This document shows positions 1 through 7,465 of a DNA stretch of 10,543 nt, in pieces. The translations under genes and the position numbers were made by a program. The stretch covers positions 1 to 10,543 of the forward strand of contig QNAT01000015.1 of the NCBI GenBank assembly GCA_003641555.1, given 5' to 3'. The notes below the pieces were generated by a model. It had not been told where the DNA came from and searched no databases. It saw only the letters and a list, made by a program, of their open reading frames with translations. Each line of letters opens with the position of its first letter. Within the stretch, counting starts at the first letter, position 1. This stretch comes from Thermotoga sp. (GTDB lineage: Bacteria > Thermotogota > Thermotogae > B3-G13).

Positions 1-460
1 AAAGCCAATGGAGAAAAAATTGCTCGATGTTCTAAATCGATATGGATATAAGGGAGAGAATGTTAAAGCATACATTGAATGTTTTGATCCTTCTTCTCTC
101 AAAAAACTTCGCTTTGAACTGGGTACTAATCTGCCTTTTATTCAACTTGTAGGTAGTGGAGGATCTTTTTCATCTATGTGGACAAAAGAAGGTCTTAAGG
201 AAATTTCAGCATATGCTAATGGCATTGGTCCTTCTAAGTGGATCATCGAGAAAAATCCCGCATATGTGCTTTGGGCACATGATAGTAGATTAGTAGTTCA
301 TCCTTATACTTTTCGTGCTGATGATTTACTGCCAGGAGTTTATCAAACATTTGAGCAAGAACTATACCGTTTTTATTTTGTATATAACGTAGATGGTGTT
401 ATTACTGATTTTGCCGATAAGGCGGTTCAATTTCTTCGGGCATGTAGAATAAAAAAATGA
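1..460 (+). CDS. glpQ: Glycerophosphodiester phosphodiesterase, C-terminal part (5' end outside window)
   Basis: The reading frame is open from the left edge (first full codon at base 2), so this is the last ~152 residues of a larger protein; the ATG at 8 is probably internal. The family hydrolyses glycerophosphodiesters to sn-glycerol-3-phosphate and an alcohol. The visible part matches the end of the GDPD TIM barrel: YGYKG...AYIECFD, NLPFIQLV, YANGIGPSKWII, LVVHPYTFRADDLLPG and the terminal VDGVITDFADKAVQFL, all closely similar to E. coli GlpQ. The catalytic His/Glu residues lie in the missing N-terminal half, as would any signal peptide, so I cannot say whether it is periplasmic or cytoplasmic. 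It sits just upstream of genes that consume its product, glycerol-3-phosphate, on the same strand. Family is confident; the GlpQ subtype rests on the C-terminal motifs. Confidence 0.88.
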   Translation, partial: KPMEKKLLDVLNRYGYKGENVKAYIECFDPSSLKKLRFELGTNLPFIQLVGSGGSFSSMWTKEGLKEISAYANGIGPSKWIIEKNPAYVLWAHDSRLVVHPYTFRADDLLPGVYQTFEQELYRFYFVYNVDGVITDFADKAVQFLRACRIKK

Positions 461-522
461 TGAATCAACTATTTCGTGAGCATGTTGTGAAAAGCCTTGT
501 TGGTTCTGGGATAAAAGGGTAA
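457..522 (+). other. Small 21-codon ORF in the glpQ-oxidoreductase gap, doubtful gene
   Basis: An ATG at 457 overlaps the glpQ stop (ATGATGA) and opens 21 codons ending in TAA at 520-522. It encodes a small basic peptide beginning MMNQLFREHV and ending SGIKG. No Shine-Dalgarno sequence precedes it, only an A-run. The frame is the same as that of the downstream oxidoreductase and, apart from this one TAA, it stays open from 457 to 568. I recognise no family. It may be a coupling peptide, the remnant of a decayed gene, or chance. The rest of the 107-base gap holds the strong ribosome site of the next gene and no convincing promoter. Confidence 0.15.
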
Positions 523-554
523 TCTCGGGGTGAAATTCCAAAATCTCTTTTAGC

Positions 555-563
555 AAAGGAGGT
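555..563 (+). promoter_or_regulatory. Strong Shine-Dalgarno site of the GlpA-like gene
   Basis: AAAGGAGGT is an almost full match to the anti-Shine-Dalgarno sequence, four bases before the ATG at 568. It fixes the start of the GlpA-like oxidoreductase and suggests independent, efficient initiation after the gap behind glpQ. Confidence 0.85.
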
Positions 564-567
564 AGAT

Positions 568-2022
568 ATGAAGAAAAAACATGTGCTGATCATTGGTGCT
601 GGGGTTATAGGAACTTGCGTAGCAAGAGAACTATCACGTTTTGAGGAGATTTCAATAGACGTTGTAGAGAAAGAAGCAGATGTCGGTTGGGGTACTACGA
701 AGGCCAATAGTGGTATCGTTCATGGGGGATATACGAGTACACCAGGGACTCTGAGAGCTAAATTCGAGGTTTTGGGTAATAGAGCAATGGAAAGATGGTG
801 TACAGAACTGGATGTACCATTCAAGAGAATAGGTGCCTATGTGTTGGCCTGTAAAGAAAAAGATGTGGAGATATTACATCAATTAAAACAACAGGGGAAG
901 AAGAATAACGTTAAAGGATTGAAGATAATAAGTGGAGATGAGGCGCGCTCTATAGAACCCATATTGAATAAGAATATTATTGCTGCACTCGATGCCCCAA
1001 TGGTAGGTATCGTTTCACCTTATCTTCTGGCTATATCTGCATTTGAAAATGCAAGACATAACGGTGTCAATTTTCATTTCAATACAAAGGTAATTTCTGT
1101 CGAGATGCTCAATGATCATATAAATGTTATAACTACAGATGGTATCTTTCTTGCCGATCTGGTTATAAATTGTGCTGGTATTTACAGTGGCAAGATAGCC
1201 AACCTTTTTGGTGATACATATATAAAGATAAAGATCTACAAGGGAGAATACTTTTTGGGAGATAAGGAATTGTGTAAGGGAATAACGAAAGTTAATTTTC
1301 CCATTCCAACACCTGTATCCAAAGGTATATTGGTTGCGCCTACAATTGAGGGAACAGTTATACTTGGACCCACAAGTGAAAACATCGATACACCTTCTAC
1401 TGCAACTACTTACGAAGGATTGGAAAAGATAAAAGAAAGTATAAAGAAGATATATCCCGACATAGATCTATCCCTCGTTATCACGGAGTTCACAGGTTTA
1501 AGAGCAAAAGATATATCGGGAGACTTCGTCATAGGATGGTCACCGAAAGATAACAGAGTTTTTCACCTGGCGGGCATACAATCTCCTGGCTTAACAGGGG
1601 CTCCAGCGATAGCGGAATACGTTGGAAATGTGTTCAAAAATAGATTTTCAGTTCATACAAAAAAACAATTCGATCCAATACGAAAGGCCCCGAGACGCCT
1701 CTCTGAGATGACCCCAGAAGAAACTGAGCAATTGTGGGAAAAAGATCCTGCATACGGTAGGGTAATATGCAGATGTGAGATGGTCAGTGAAGCTGAAATA
1801 AGGGAAGCCATAAGAAGAGGAGCTACTACCCTCGATGGTATAAAATTCAGAACCCGTGCCGGCATGGGAAGGTGTCAGGGTGGTTTTTGCACACCGTGGA
1901 TAATGAAAATACTTGCGGAAGAGTTGAAGAAGCCCATAACGGAAATAACCAAAAAGAGTATTGATTCAGAAATCGTTGTTGGCAATACGAAGGAGAAGAC
2001 GTACTATGAAGAGAGTGAATAG
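568..2022 (+). CDS. GlpA-like FAD-dependent glycerol-3-phosphate dehydrogenase with C-terminal BFD-type [2Fe-2S] domain
   Basis: 484 residues. The N-terminal DAO-family fold begins with the dinucleotide motif LIIGAGVIG (GxGxxG at residues 10-15), followed by the acidic end of the second strand (VVEKE) and the flavoprotein stretch KANSGIVHGGY around residues 45-55. A second FAD contact lies at LAGIQSPGLTGAPAIAEY (about 334-351). After residue ~370 comes a BFD-like [2Fe-2S] domain with four cysteines, C401-x-C403 and C436-x4-C441 (CQGGFC). This DAO-plus-BFD layout and length fit the GlpA/LhgO-like group found beside glycerol genes in Thermotoga and clostridia, where oxidation of sn-glycerol-3-phosphate to dihydroxyacetone phosphate is the likely reaction. 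No membrane segment is visible, so it is probably soluble. It is the first gene of a three-gene flavoprotein set and its last 17 bases overlap the next gene. Another 2-hydroxyacid substrate is possible, but glpQ upstream favours G3P. Confidence 0.85.
   Translation: MKKKHVLIIGAGVIGTCVARELSRFEEISIDVVEKEADVGWGTTKANSGIVHGGYTSTPGTLRAKFEVLGNRAMERWCTELDVPFKRIGAYVLACKEKDVEILHQLKQQGKKNNVKGLKIISGDEARSIEPILNKNIIAALDAPMVGIVSPYLLAISAFENARHNGVNFHFNTKVISVEMLNDHINVITTDGIFLADLVINCAGIYSGKIANLFGDTYIKIKIYKGEYFLGDKELCKGITKVNFPIPTPVSKGILVAPTIEGTVILGPTSENIDTPSTATTYEGLEKIKESIKKIYPDIDLSLVITEFTGLRAKDISGDFVIGWSPKDNRVFHLAGIQSPGLTGAPAIAEYVGNVFKNRFSVHTKKQFDPIRKAPRRLSEMTPEETEQLWEKDPAYGRVICRCEMVSEAEIREAIRRGATTLDGIKFRTRAGMGRCQGGFCTPWIMKILAEELKKPITEITKKSIDSEIVVGNTKEKTYYEESE
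1991..1995 (+). promoter_or_regulatory. Shine-Dalgarno site deciding the start at 2006
   Basis: AGGAG lies 10 bases before the ATG at 2006, inside the end of the preceding gene. It supports initiation at 2006 rather than at the upstream ATG at 1961, which would add a 15-residue Arg-rich extension ahead of the FAD-binding fold. Confidence 0.7.
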
Positions 2023-3259
2023 AGATGTAGTTGTGATAGGAGCAGGTCCTGCCGGTTTGGCGGCGGCTATATCTGCAAGTCAAGCAGGAGCAAGGGATGT
2101 TACGATAATCGAGCGAGATGAAGAATTGGGTGGTATACTAAAACAATGCATACACAACGGGTTTGGTCTTCACTACTTTGGGGAGGAACTAACCGGTCCA
2201 GAATATGCAGAAAGATTCATAAAAAAATTCAATACACTAAAGAACGTAGATGTAAAACTTAACACGATGGTCCTCGATATAAATAACAACAAAGAGATTC
2301 TGGTATCGAGTAAAAAAGATGGGATTTACTATATAAGAGCTAAATCTGTAGTTCTGGCAATGGGGGCTCGTGAGAGAACCCGAGGTGCGATAGCTATACC
2401 TGGAACAAGACCAGCCGGTATTATGACAGCAGGGACGGCGCAAAGGCTTGTTAACATAGAAGGTTTGATGATAGGGAAGAAGGTCTTCATTCTTGGGTCA
2501 GGTGATATAGGTATGATAATGGCGCGAAGATTGACCTGGGAAGGAGCTAAAGTAGAAGGTGTAGCAGAGATAATGCCATATCCCACGGGTTTGACGAGGA
2601 ACAGAGTTCAATGTCTCGAAGATAACAGTATACCGTTGTATTTAGGTCATACGATCACAGAGATAAAGGGCGACAAGAGAATTAAATCGGTGATGGTAAG
2701 TAGAGTAGATGAAAGGAAAAGACCTATATTAAAAGATAAGTGGGAAACGGAGTGTGACACTTTACTTCTCTCCGTTGGTTTGATCCCCGAAAATGAATTA
2801 TCGAGGAAAATAAATATTAAATTGTCAAAAACAGGGGGACCAATCGTAGATGAAGCACGTCAAACATCTATGCCGGGAATTTTCGCAGGGGGGAATGTCT
2901 TACAGATACATGACATGGTAGATAATGTATCAAGAGAATCAGAAATCGCTGGAGAGAACGCAGCTTTTTTTGCTATGAACGAGTTACAAGAGGAATCCAA
3001 AATAGAAGTTAGAAATGGCGAATATATAAGATATGTTGTCCCAAATTATATTAGTGCTTCGAGAGGTGTTGAATTCTATATGAGAAGTACACAACCTCTT
3101 GGTAGAGCAGATTTGATCATTAAAGAGTCAGGAAAGAGATTCCCAATTCGTTATGTTACTCCAGCAGAGATGATCGTAAAACGGGTCAGAGTAAAGGACC
3201 TCTTATTTGCCAGAGAAACCGGTAGTATGACTTTTGCACTCGAAAGGATAGAAAAATAA
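2006..3259 (+). CDS. NAD(P)/FAD-dependent oxidoreductase, partner subunit of the GlpA-like dehydrogenase
   Basis: 417 residues from the ATG at 2006; an in-frame ATG at 1961 is less likely (see the site at 1991-1995). Two Rossmann motifs are visible: FAD-binding VVIGAGPAG (residues 9-17) and NAD(P)H-binding FILGSGDIG (about 161-169), with the ATG-like bridge VVLAMGARERTRG and a second FAD contact in IFAGGNVLQIHDMVDNVSRESEIAG. This is the Pyr_redox_2 pattern. There is no redox-active CxxxxC pair; only one cysteine (C48, in KQCIHNGFG) is near the usual place, so it is not a thioredoxin- or dihydrolipoamide-reductase type enzyme. In Thermotoga and clostridial glycerol clusters a protein of this kind lies between a GlpA-like protein and a DUF1667 protein, as here. 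I infer that it takes electrons from the [2Fe-2S] partner and passes them to NAD(P)+ or another soluble acceptor. It overlaps the upstream gene by 17 bases and its stop shares a base with the next start (TAATG). Confidence 0.83.
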   Translation: MKRVNRDVVVIGAGPAGLAAAISASQAGARDVTIIERDEELGGILKQCIHNGFGLHYFGEELTGPEYAERFIKKFNTLKNVDVKLNTMVLDINNNKEILVSSKKDGIYYIRAKSVVLAMGARERTRGAIAIPGTRPAGIMTAGTAQRLVNIEGLMIGKKVFILGSGDIGMIMARRLTWEGAKVEGVAEIMPYPTGLTRNRVQCLEDNSIPLYLGHTITEIKGDKRIKSVMVSRVDERKRPILKDKWETECDTLLLSVGLIPENELSRKINIKLSKTGGPIVDEARQTSMPGIFAGGNVLQIHDMVDNVSRESEIAGENAAFFAMNELQEESKIEVRNGEYIRYVVPNYISASRGVEFYMRSTQPLGRADLIIKESGKRFPIRYVTPAEMIVKRVRVKDLLFARETGSMTFALERIEK

Positions 3260-4104
3260 TGCAAAAAACATTTACCTGTATAATGTGTCCTAAAGGTTGT
3301 AGAGTAAAATTAACCGTGGAAAATGATGAAGTGATCAAGGTAGAAGGGAATGAATGTCCTCTGGGGGCAAGGTATGCCATTCAGGAATTCAAAAATCCCC
3401 TTAGAGTTGTTACAACCACTGTAAGGATAAAAGGTGCTGCTCTTAAGAGATTACCTGTGAAGACCGCTAAACCTATCTCTAAGTCACTGATAAAGGAATG
3501 TCTAAGAACACTCTCTGATGTAGAAGTAAATGCTCCCATTAAGTGTGGAGAAGTAATAGTTAAAGATGTGTGCGAGACCGGGATAGATGTTGTAGCAACC
3601 CGAGAAATGCTCTCACTGAATGAAAAAGATGAAGAAATGAAAGATAAAATGCAGTTGTTTGACTTTCTTCTCGGCAGGGTAAAAGAGATCATAGATGTAC
3701 CGTGTAATAGTTATGAAAAGTTTAAAGCCATTTGTCAATTGTTCATCGATAATGTTGGCCATTACAATTGGGTAGGATTCTACATCCTCGATGAATCCAA
3801 AAAAGAACTTGTCCTCGGTCCGTATGTGGGAGAGCCAACAGAACATGTTAGAATATCCATTGGCAAGGGGATATGTGGTCAGGCTGTGGAAAAGATGGAT
3901 ACGTTTATCGTACAGGATGTTTCAAAGGAAGCGAATTACCTTTCTTGCAATCCAGAAGTACGATCTGAAATAGTAGTGCCAATCTTCAAAAACAAAAAAA
4001 TTGTGGGGGAACTCGATATAGATTCAAATTTCCTTTCTCCCTTCACAAAAGAAGATAAAGAATTCCTTGAGAATGTTTGCGAAATGTGTTCGGAATGTTT
4101 TTAG
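3259..4104 (+). CDS. DUF1667 Cys4 protein fused to a GAF domain (free-Met-sulfoxide-reductase-like)
   Basis: 281 residues; the ATG overlaps the upstream stop, with AAGGAT about 10 bases ahead. Residues 1 to ~117 are DUF1667: CIMCPKGC (C7, C10, C14) and C33 in GNECPLGARYA, then LPVKTAKPI and CETGIDVVATR, all hallmarks of the small protein usually encoded third in this oxidoreductase set and probably a metal- or Fe-S-binding subunit. After a charged linker (about 120-130), residues ~130-270 form a GAF domain of the fRMsr type: YNWVGFYIL, LVLGPYVGEPTEHVRI, GKGICGQAV (C206), YLSCNPEVRSEIVVPI (C230, E237) and ELDIDS (D253, D255). Compared with E. coli fRMsr, C206 and C230 match Cys94 and Cys118, but the Cys84 position is H196. 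The protein ends CEMCSECF, a CxxCxxC tail. I see no frameshift or internal start with a good ribosome site, so the fusion looks real. A role in redox sensing or methionine sulfoxide repair linked to G3P oxidation is inference. Confidence 0.8.
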   Translation: MQKTFTCIMCPKGCRVKLTVENDEVIKVEGNECPLGARYAIQEFKNPLRVVTTTVRIKGAALKRLPVKTAKPISKSLIKECLRTLSDVEVNAPIKCGEVIVKDVCETGIDVVATREMLSLNEKDEEMKDKMQLFDFLLGRVKEIIDVPCNSYEKFKAICQLFIDNVGHYNWVGFYILDESKKELVLGPYVGEPTEHVRISIGKGICGQAVEKMDTFIVQDVSKEANYLSCNPEVRSEIVVPIFKNKKIVGELDIDSNFLSPFTKEDKEFLENVCEMCSECF

Positions 4105-4135
4105 GATATAAAGCATGGGTATGAGACCTTTTCCA

Positions 4136-4148
4136 CAGGATAATCCTG
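4136..4148. other. Short perfect dyad in the convergent junction, weak terminator candidate
   Basis: CAGGATAATCCTG has six-base arms around one base and lies between the convergent ends of the DUF1667-GAF gene (4104) and the nitroreductase gene (4153). It could form a small hairpin in either transcript, but no T-run follows on either strand, so it is not a clear intrinsic terminator. Nothing else is recognisable in this 48-base junction. Confidence 0.25.
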
Positions 4149-4152
4149 ATTA

Positions 4153-4665
4153 TTACTCAAATCTTTCAAATGAAACCATTTCTTCGAGCGGTTTCCTCGA
4201 TTTGGAGGGAATAGATTTATGCTTTGGATAACCCAGGGTAAGCAAAGCAGCCACTCTTACATCTTTTGGAATATTAAGTATTCTCTTCACTTCTTTCTCG
4301 GAAAATGCTCCTATCCAGCATGTTCCCAGACATAAGTGGACTGCTTGAAGAGTCATGTGATCTAATGCCAATCCTATGTCCAATATGGCAGAATCGTACC
4401 AATTACCCATAGGATATCCCCTCCTGATTATACAGCCAACGATCACTACGGGAGCCTGGGCTACGAAGGATTGATTCATAGAGGCTTTCATTAACAGATC
4501 TCTTGTTTTCTCGTCCCTCACGACCACGAACTTCCAGGGTTGGTAATTATCAGCCGAGGGAGCAAGTCTACCTGCCTCTAACACTTCTTTTAAGATTTCT
4601 TCAGGGACCTCTTTGTCTGCGTAACTCCTGACGCTGTATCTTTTCAAAATCACATCGATAAGCAT
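4153..4665 (-). CDS. Nitroreductase family protein (FMN-dependent NAD(P)H oxidoreductase)
   Basis: 170 residues, typical of the small nitroreductase class. The N-terminal FMN-phosphate motif is KRYSVRSYADKEVPEEIL (R9, S11, R13). Further family motifs are GRLAPSADNYQPWKFVVV (about 32-49), the dimer-core helix DIGLALDHMTLQAVHLCLGTCWIGAF (95-121) and the terminal LLTLGYPKHK. These enzymes are soluble FMN homodimers that reduce nitroaromatics, quinones or flavins with NAD(P)H; the physiological substrate cannot be read from the sequence. GGAGG lies 9 bases before the ATG, fixing the start. It converges with the glycerol-phosphate operon and lies 94 bases downstream of polA on the same strand, so it could have its own promoter or be read from polA. 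I see no functional link to either neighbour. Confidence 0.88.
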   Translation of the reverse strand: MLIDVILKRYSVRSYADKEVPEEILKEVLEAGRLAPSADNYQPWKFVVVRDEKTRDLLMKASMNQSFVAQAPVVIVGCIIRRGYPMGNWYDSAILDIGLALDHMTLQAVHLCLGTCWIGAFSEKEVKRILNIPKDVRVAALLTLGYPKHKSIPSKSRKPLEEMVSFERFE

Positions 4666-4759
4666 TTATGAGAACCTCCATTCGCAATATGATTTATCAT
4701 AGTATATCATGGAGTATTTTTTTGTACGAATTGCATCACGAAAAATCTATACACTCGAT
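4666..4759 (-). promoter_or_regulatory. AT-rich spacer upstream of the nitroreductase gene with a candidate promoter
   Basis: On the - strand, TATACT (complement of 4701-4706) and the overlapping TATGAT (4697-4702) are possible -10 boxes. The best -35 I find is TTCGTA (4725-4730), 18 bases upstream and only a half match. An inverted repeat ATGATTTATCAT (4689-4700) overlaps the -10 area and could be an operator. No clear intrinsic terminator for polA is visible, so read-through from polA is also possible. Confidence 0.3.
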
Positions 4760-7453
4760 TCACTGATACCAACTTTTCCCCCACTCTAAATCAACTTTCA
4801 ATGGGACTTTCAAATGTATTACACTTTCCATAGCATTTTTCGTCAATGTCTTTATGTCTTCCAATTCTTCTTCTGGGCATTCCAGTATGATCTCGTCGTG
4901 AACTTGTAATATGATCCTGCTCTTCCATCCTCCACTTATGAGTGCTTGATATAACTTTATGAGCGCTACTTTAAATATATCTGCAGCACTCCCCTGAACG
5001 GGCATGTTTATAGCTGCTCTAATAGCAGCTTCGCGTTTCATATGATTCTTACTCGCTATGTCCAGGATATATCTACGTCTGCCGAAGATGGTATGCACAT
5101 AACCATTCCTTTTAACAAATTCAATGGTTTCATCTATGTATCTTTTTACTCCTGGATAAGATTTGAAATAGTTATCTATGAATGACTGTGCTTGCGAAAC
5201 CTTTATTCCTGTTCTCCTCGAGAGGCCGTAGGCACTCACCCCGTAAATAGTAGCGAAATTCACCATTTTACCCATCTTTCTCATGTCCGATGTTATGAAT
5301 TCTTCTTCGACTCCATATATCCTGGCAGCAGTAATAGAATGAATGTCTTTGTCTTTCTTAAACGCTTCTATAAGATTCTCATCACTGCTTATATGTGCTA
5401 ATATCCTGAGTTCTATTTGAGAATAATCAGAAGATAACATATAATCGTACGAAGAATCTGGAACAAATACCTTTCTGATCTCTCTTCCCAACTCGTTACG
5501 CATCGGAATGTTCTGAAGATTCGGATTGCTACTTGAAAGCCTACCAGTAGCAGTAACAGTTTGGTTAAAAGATGTATGTATCTTACCAGTTTCCTCATTT
5601 ATCATAATGGGTAATTTCCTTATATATGTAGAAAGTAATTTTGCGAGTTTTCTGTAATTTAAGATTAGCCTCGCCACATTATTTTCTCCTGCGAGTGCTT
5701 CCAACACATCTGAACTCGTTGAATAAGCACCAGTTTTCGTCTTACGTCCCATTTTGAGTTTCAACACATCCCGTAAGATACGGCTGACCTGTTGCGAAGA
5801 ATTTATGTTAAATTTCTCTCCAACTAAAGCATATATTTCTTCTTCTATTCGCTTCATCTCTTTTTCATACGCTTTTGAAAGTTCCTCCAACTTATCGACC
5901 TCTACTCTAACTCCTACCATCTCCATATCCGCTAAGACTTCAATAAGAGGCATTTCTATTGAATAAAACAATTCTTTCATTCCCAATTCTTCTATCTTTG
6001 CATTTAATATCGGATAGAGTTTCATAACAACATCCGCATCTTCCGCGGAATAATCTGATGCCCTTTCTATGCCTATTTTAGCAAAACTTTTCTCTTTATC
6101 TTCTGCTCCAAACAATTCTCCATAAGATATCATCTTGTAATTTAAGTACTTCAAGGACAATGTATCGAGATTGTAATGCCCACCTCTACCGGCATCTACA
6201 AGGTAGGAAGCAAGAAGTGTATCGAAGTGCAAATGCCTCAAGTGTACCCCATTTTTCCTCATAACTATGTAATCGTACTTCAAATTTTGCCCTATTATAT
6301 TTCTGTCTTCGAGAATGGGCTTCAATGCATTCAAAACTTCATCCATATCGAGTTGCTTTTCGCTCGTCTCATGATTGAGGGGAATATAATATGCCGTACC
6401 CGGTTTAACACATAAAGAGACCCCTATCAATTTCGCTTTTATGGGATCTCTTCCCGTAGTTTCTGTATCGAAAGATATAATATCCGCTTTCTCAAGGTAT
6501 GCAATGAGTTCGTCGAATGTTTCTTTTGAATTTATCAAAAGATAGTGTCGTTTCAATGGTTGTTGATAAGAGATCTTAGAGGTCAATCGCAATTCTTTCA
6601 CAGCAGAGAAGAATTCATATTTTTTAAAAAAGTCATATAATTTTTCTTCATTCCAACCAGTATATCTCAAAGATCGAATTTCGATATTCGATAGATCAAC
6701 ATTCGTCTGTAGGGTTGCCAATCTCTTACTCAGAAAAGCCATATCCCTGGAATTCAGCAGCAAGTCTTTTTTTCTCCCTTCTATTTCATCTATCTTCTCA
6801 TATATTTCCTCAACAGATCTATATTTCGATAGCAAGGATACTGCGGTCTTTTCACCAATACCTCTAACTCCTGGTATGTTGTCGCTTGCATCTCCTTGAA
6901 GTCCAAGAAAATCGGCGATTTGAGAGGGTTTTACTCCGAATCTCTCCTTTACTTTATTAATATCGTAACACTCCATATCGGTTATACCTCTGTGAGTAAG
7001 GCGAAGTATATTTATCTTATCATCTACCAATTGCATCATATCCTTATCCGATGTAAGAATATATATCTTATCGAAAGAATCTTTAAACTTTGCAGCAAAG
7101 GCTGATATAGCATCATCTGCTTCGAAGCCCTCGAAACCAAATGTCTTGAATCCAAATGCCCTGAACATTTCCTTTATCGGTTCTATTTGAGATAAAAGGG
7201 CATCATCTGGTTTAGGACGATTAGCCTTATATGTTTTCAATTCTATGTTTCTGTAAGTTGTAGTTTTGAGGTCAAAAACAACCACGCAATAAGATTCATT
7301 TTTATTAACGTAATCATTTATGAATCTTATTATCATTTTCATGACACCGAAAATGGCATTCGTAGGTTCCCCCTTACTCGTGGTAAGGTCTTTTATCGCG
7401 AAGTACGCTCTATAAACAAGGCCAGTCCCATCTATAAGATACAAGACTTTCAA
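4760..7453 (-). CDS. polA: DNA polymerase I with 5' nuclease and intact proofreading domain
   Basis: 897 residues, close to my recollection of Thermotoga Pol I (~890). Three domains are readable. The 5' nuclease (1 to ~290) has metal ligands D8, D61, E111/D113/D114 (EADDA), D136/D138 (SDKD) and D188/D191 in a GDASDNIPGVRGIGEKTA helix-hairpin-helix. The 3'-5' exonuclease (~300-490) keeps all key residues: D329 and E331 (DTET), D394 (NLKYD), Y468 and D472 (YSAED), unlike Taq. The polymerase domain (~500-897) has motif A DYSQIE (D676), motif B RKMGKMVNFATIYG (K729, F733, Y737) and motif C QVHDE (H852, D853). F733 at the sugar-discrimination position predicts low dideoxynucleotide incorporation. 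It fills gaps and removes RNA primers in repair and lagging-strand synthesis. The start is TTG, only 12 bases after the stop of the zinc-ribbon gene and with a weak GAGAG ribosome site, suggesting translational coupling and modest expression. Confidence 0.97.
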   Translation of the reverse strand: MKVLYLIDGTGLVYRAYFAIKDLTTSKGEPTNAIFGVMKMIIRFINDYVNKNESYCVVVFDLKTTTYRNIELKTYKANRPKPDDALLSQIEPIKEMFRAFGFKTFGFEGFEADDAISAFAAKFKDSFDKIYILTSDKDMMQLVDDKINILRLTHRGITDMECYDINKVKERFGVKPSQIADFLGLQGDASDNIPGVRGIGEKTAVSLLSKYRSVEEIYEKIDEIEGRKKDLLLNSRDMAFLSKRLATLQTNVDLSNIEIRSLRYTGWNEEKLYDFFKKYEFFSAVKELRLTSKISYQQPLKRHYLLINSKETFDELIAYLEKADIISFDTETTGRDPIKAKLIGVSLCVKPGTAYYIPLNHETSEKQLDMDEVLNALKPILEDRNIIGQNLKYDYIVMRKNGVHLRHLHFDTLLASYLVDAGRGGHYNLDTLSLKYLNYKMISYGELFGAEDKEKSFAKIGIERASDYSAEDADVVMKLYPILNAKIEELGMKELFYSIEMPLIEVLADMEMVGVRVEVDKLEELSKAYEKEMKRIEEEIYALVGEKFNINSSQQVSRILRDVLKLKMGRKTKTGAYSTSSDVLEALAGENNVARLILNYRKLAKLLSTYIRKLPIMINEETGKIHTSFNQTVTATGRLSSSNPNLQNIPMRNELGREIRKVFVPDSSYDYMLSSDYSQIELRILAHISSDENLIEAFKKDKDIHSITAARIYGVEEEFITSDMRKMGKMVNFATIYGVSAYGLSRRTGIKVSQAQSFIDNYFKSYPGVKRYIDETIEFVKRNGYVHTIFGRRRYILDIASKNHMKREAAIRAAINMPVQGSAADIFKVALIKLYQALISGGWKSRIILQVHDEIILECPEEELEDIKTLTKNAMESVIHLKVPLKVDLEWGKSWYQ

Positions 7454-7465
7454 TTCATCATCTCT

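Noticed and set aside
1961..2005. Upstream in-frame ATG that would lengthen the second oxidoreductase by 15 residues
   Set aside because: The extension is RRRRR-rich, sits inside the preceding gene, and the ATG at 2006 has AGGAG at proper spacing and puts the FAD motif near the N-terminus.
3637..3651. Internal ATGs that could make the GAF part a separate gene
   Set aside because: No convincing Shine-Dalgarno site precedes either ATG and there is no stop between the two domains, so one fused protein is the simpler reading.
3381..3692. 103-codon open frame on the - strand opposite the DUF1667-GAF gene
   Set aside because: Antisense to a gene with clear domain motifs; composition is Ser/Thr-rich and not protein-like.
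4709..4724. T-run on the + strand as a terminator
   Set aside because: No + strand gene ends here and no stable stem precedes the run; on the - strand it is an A-run.
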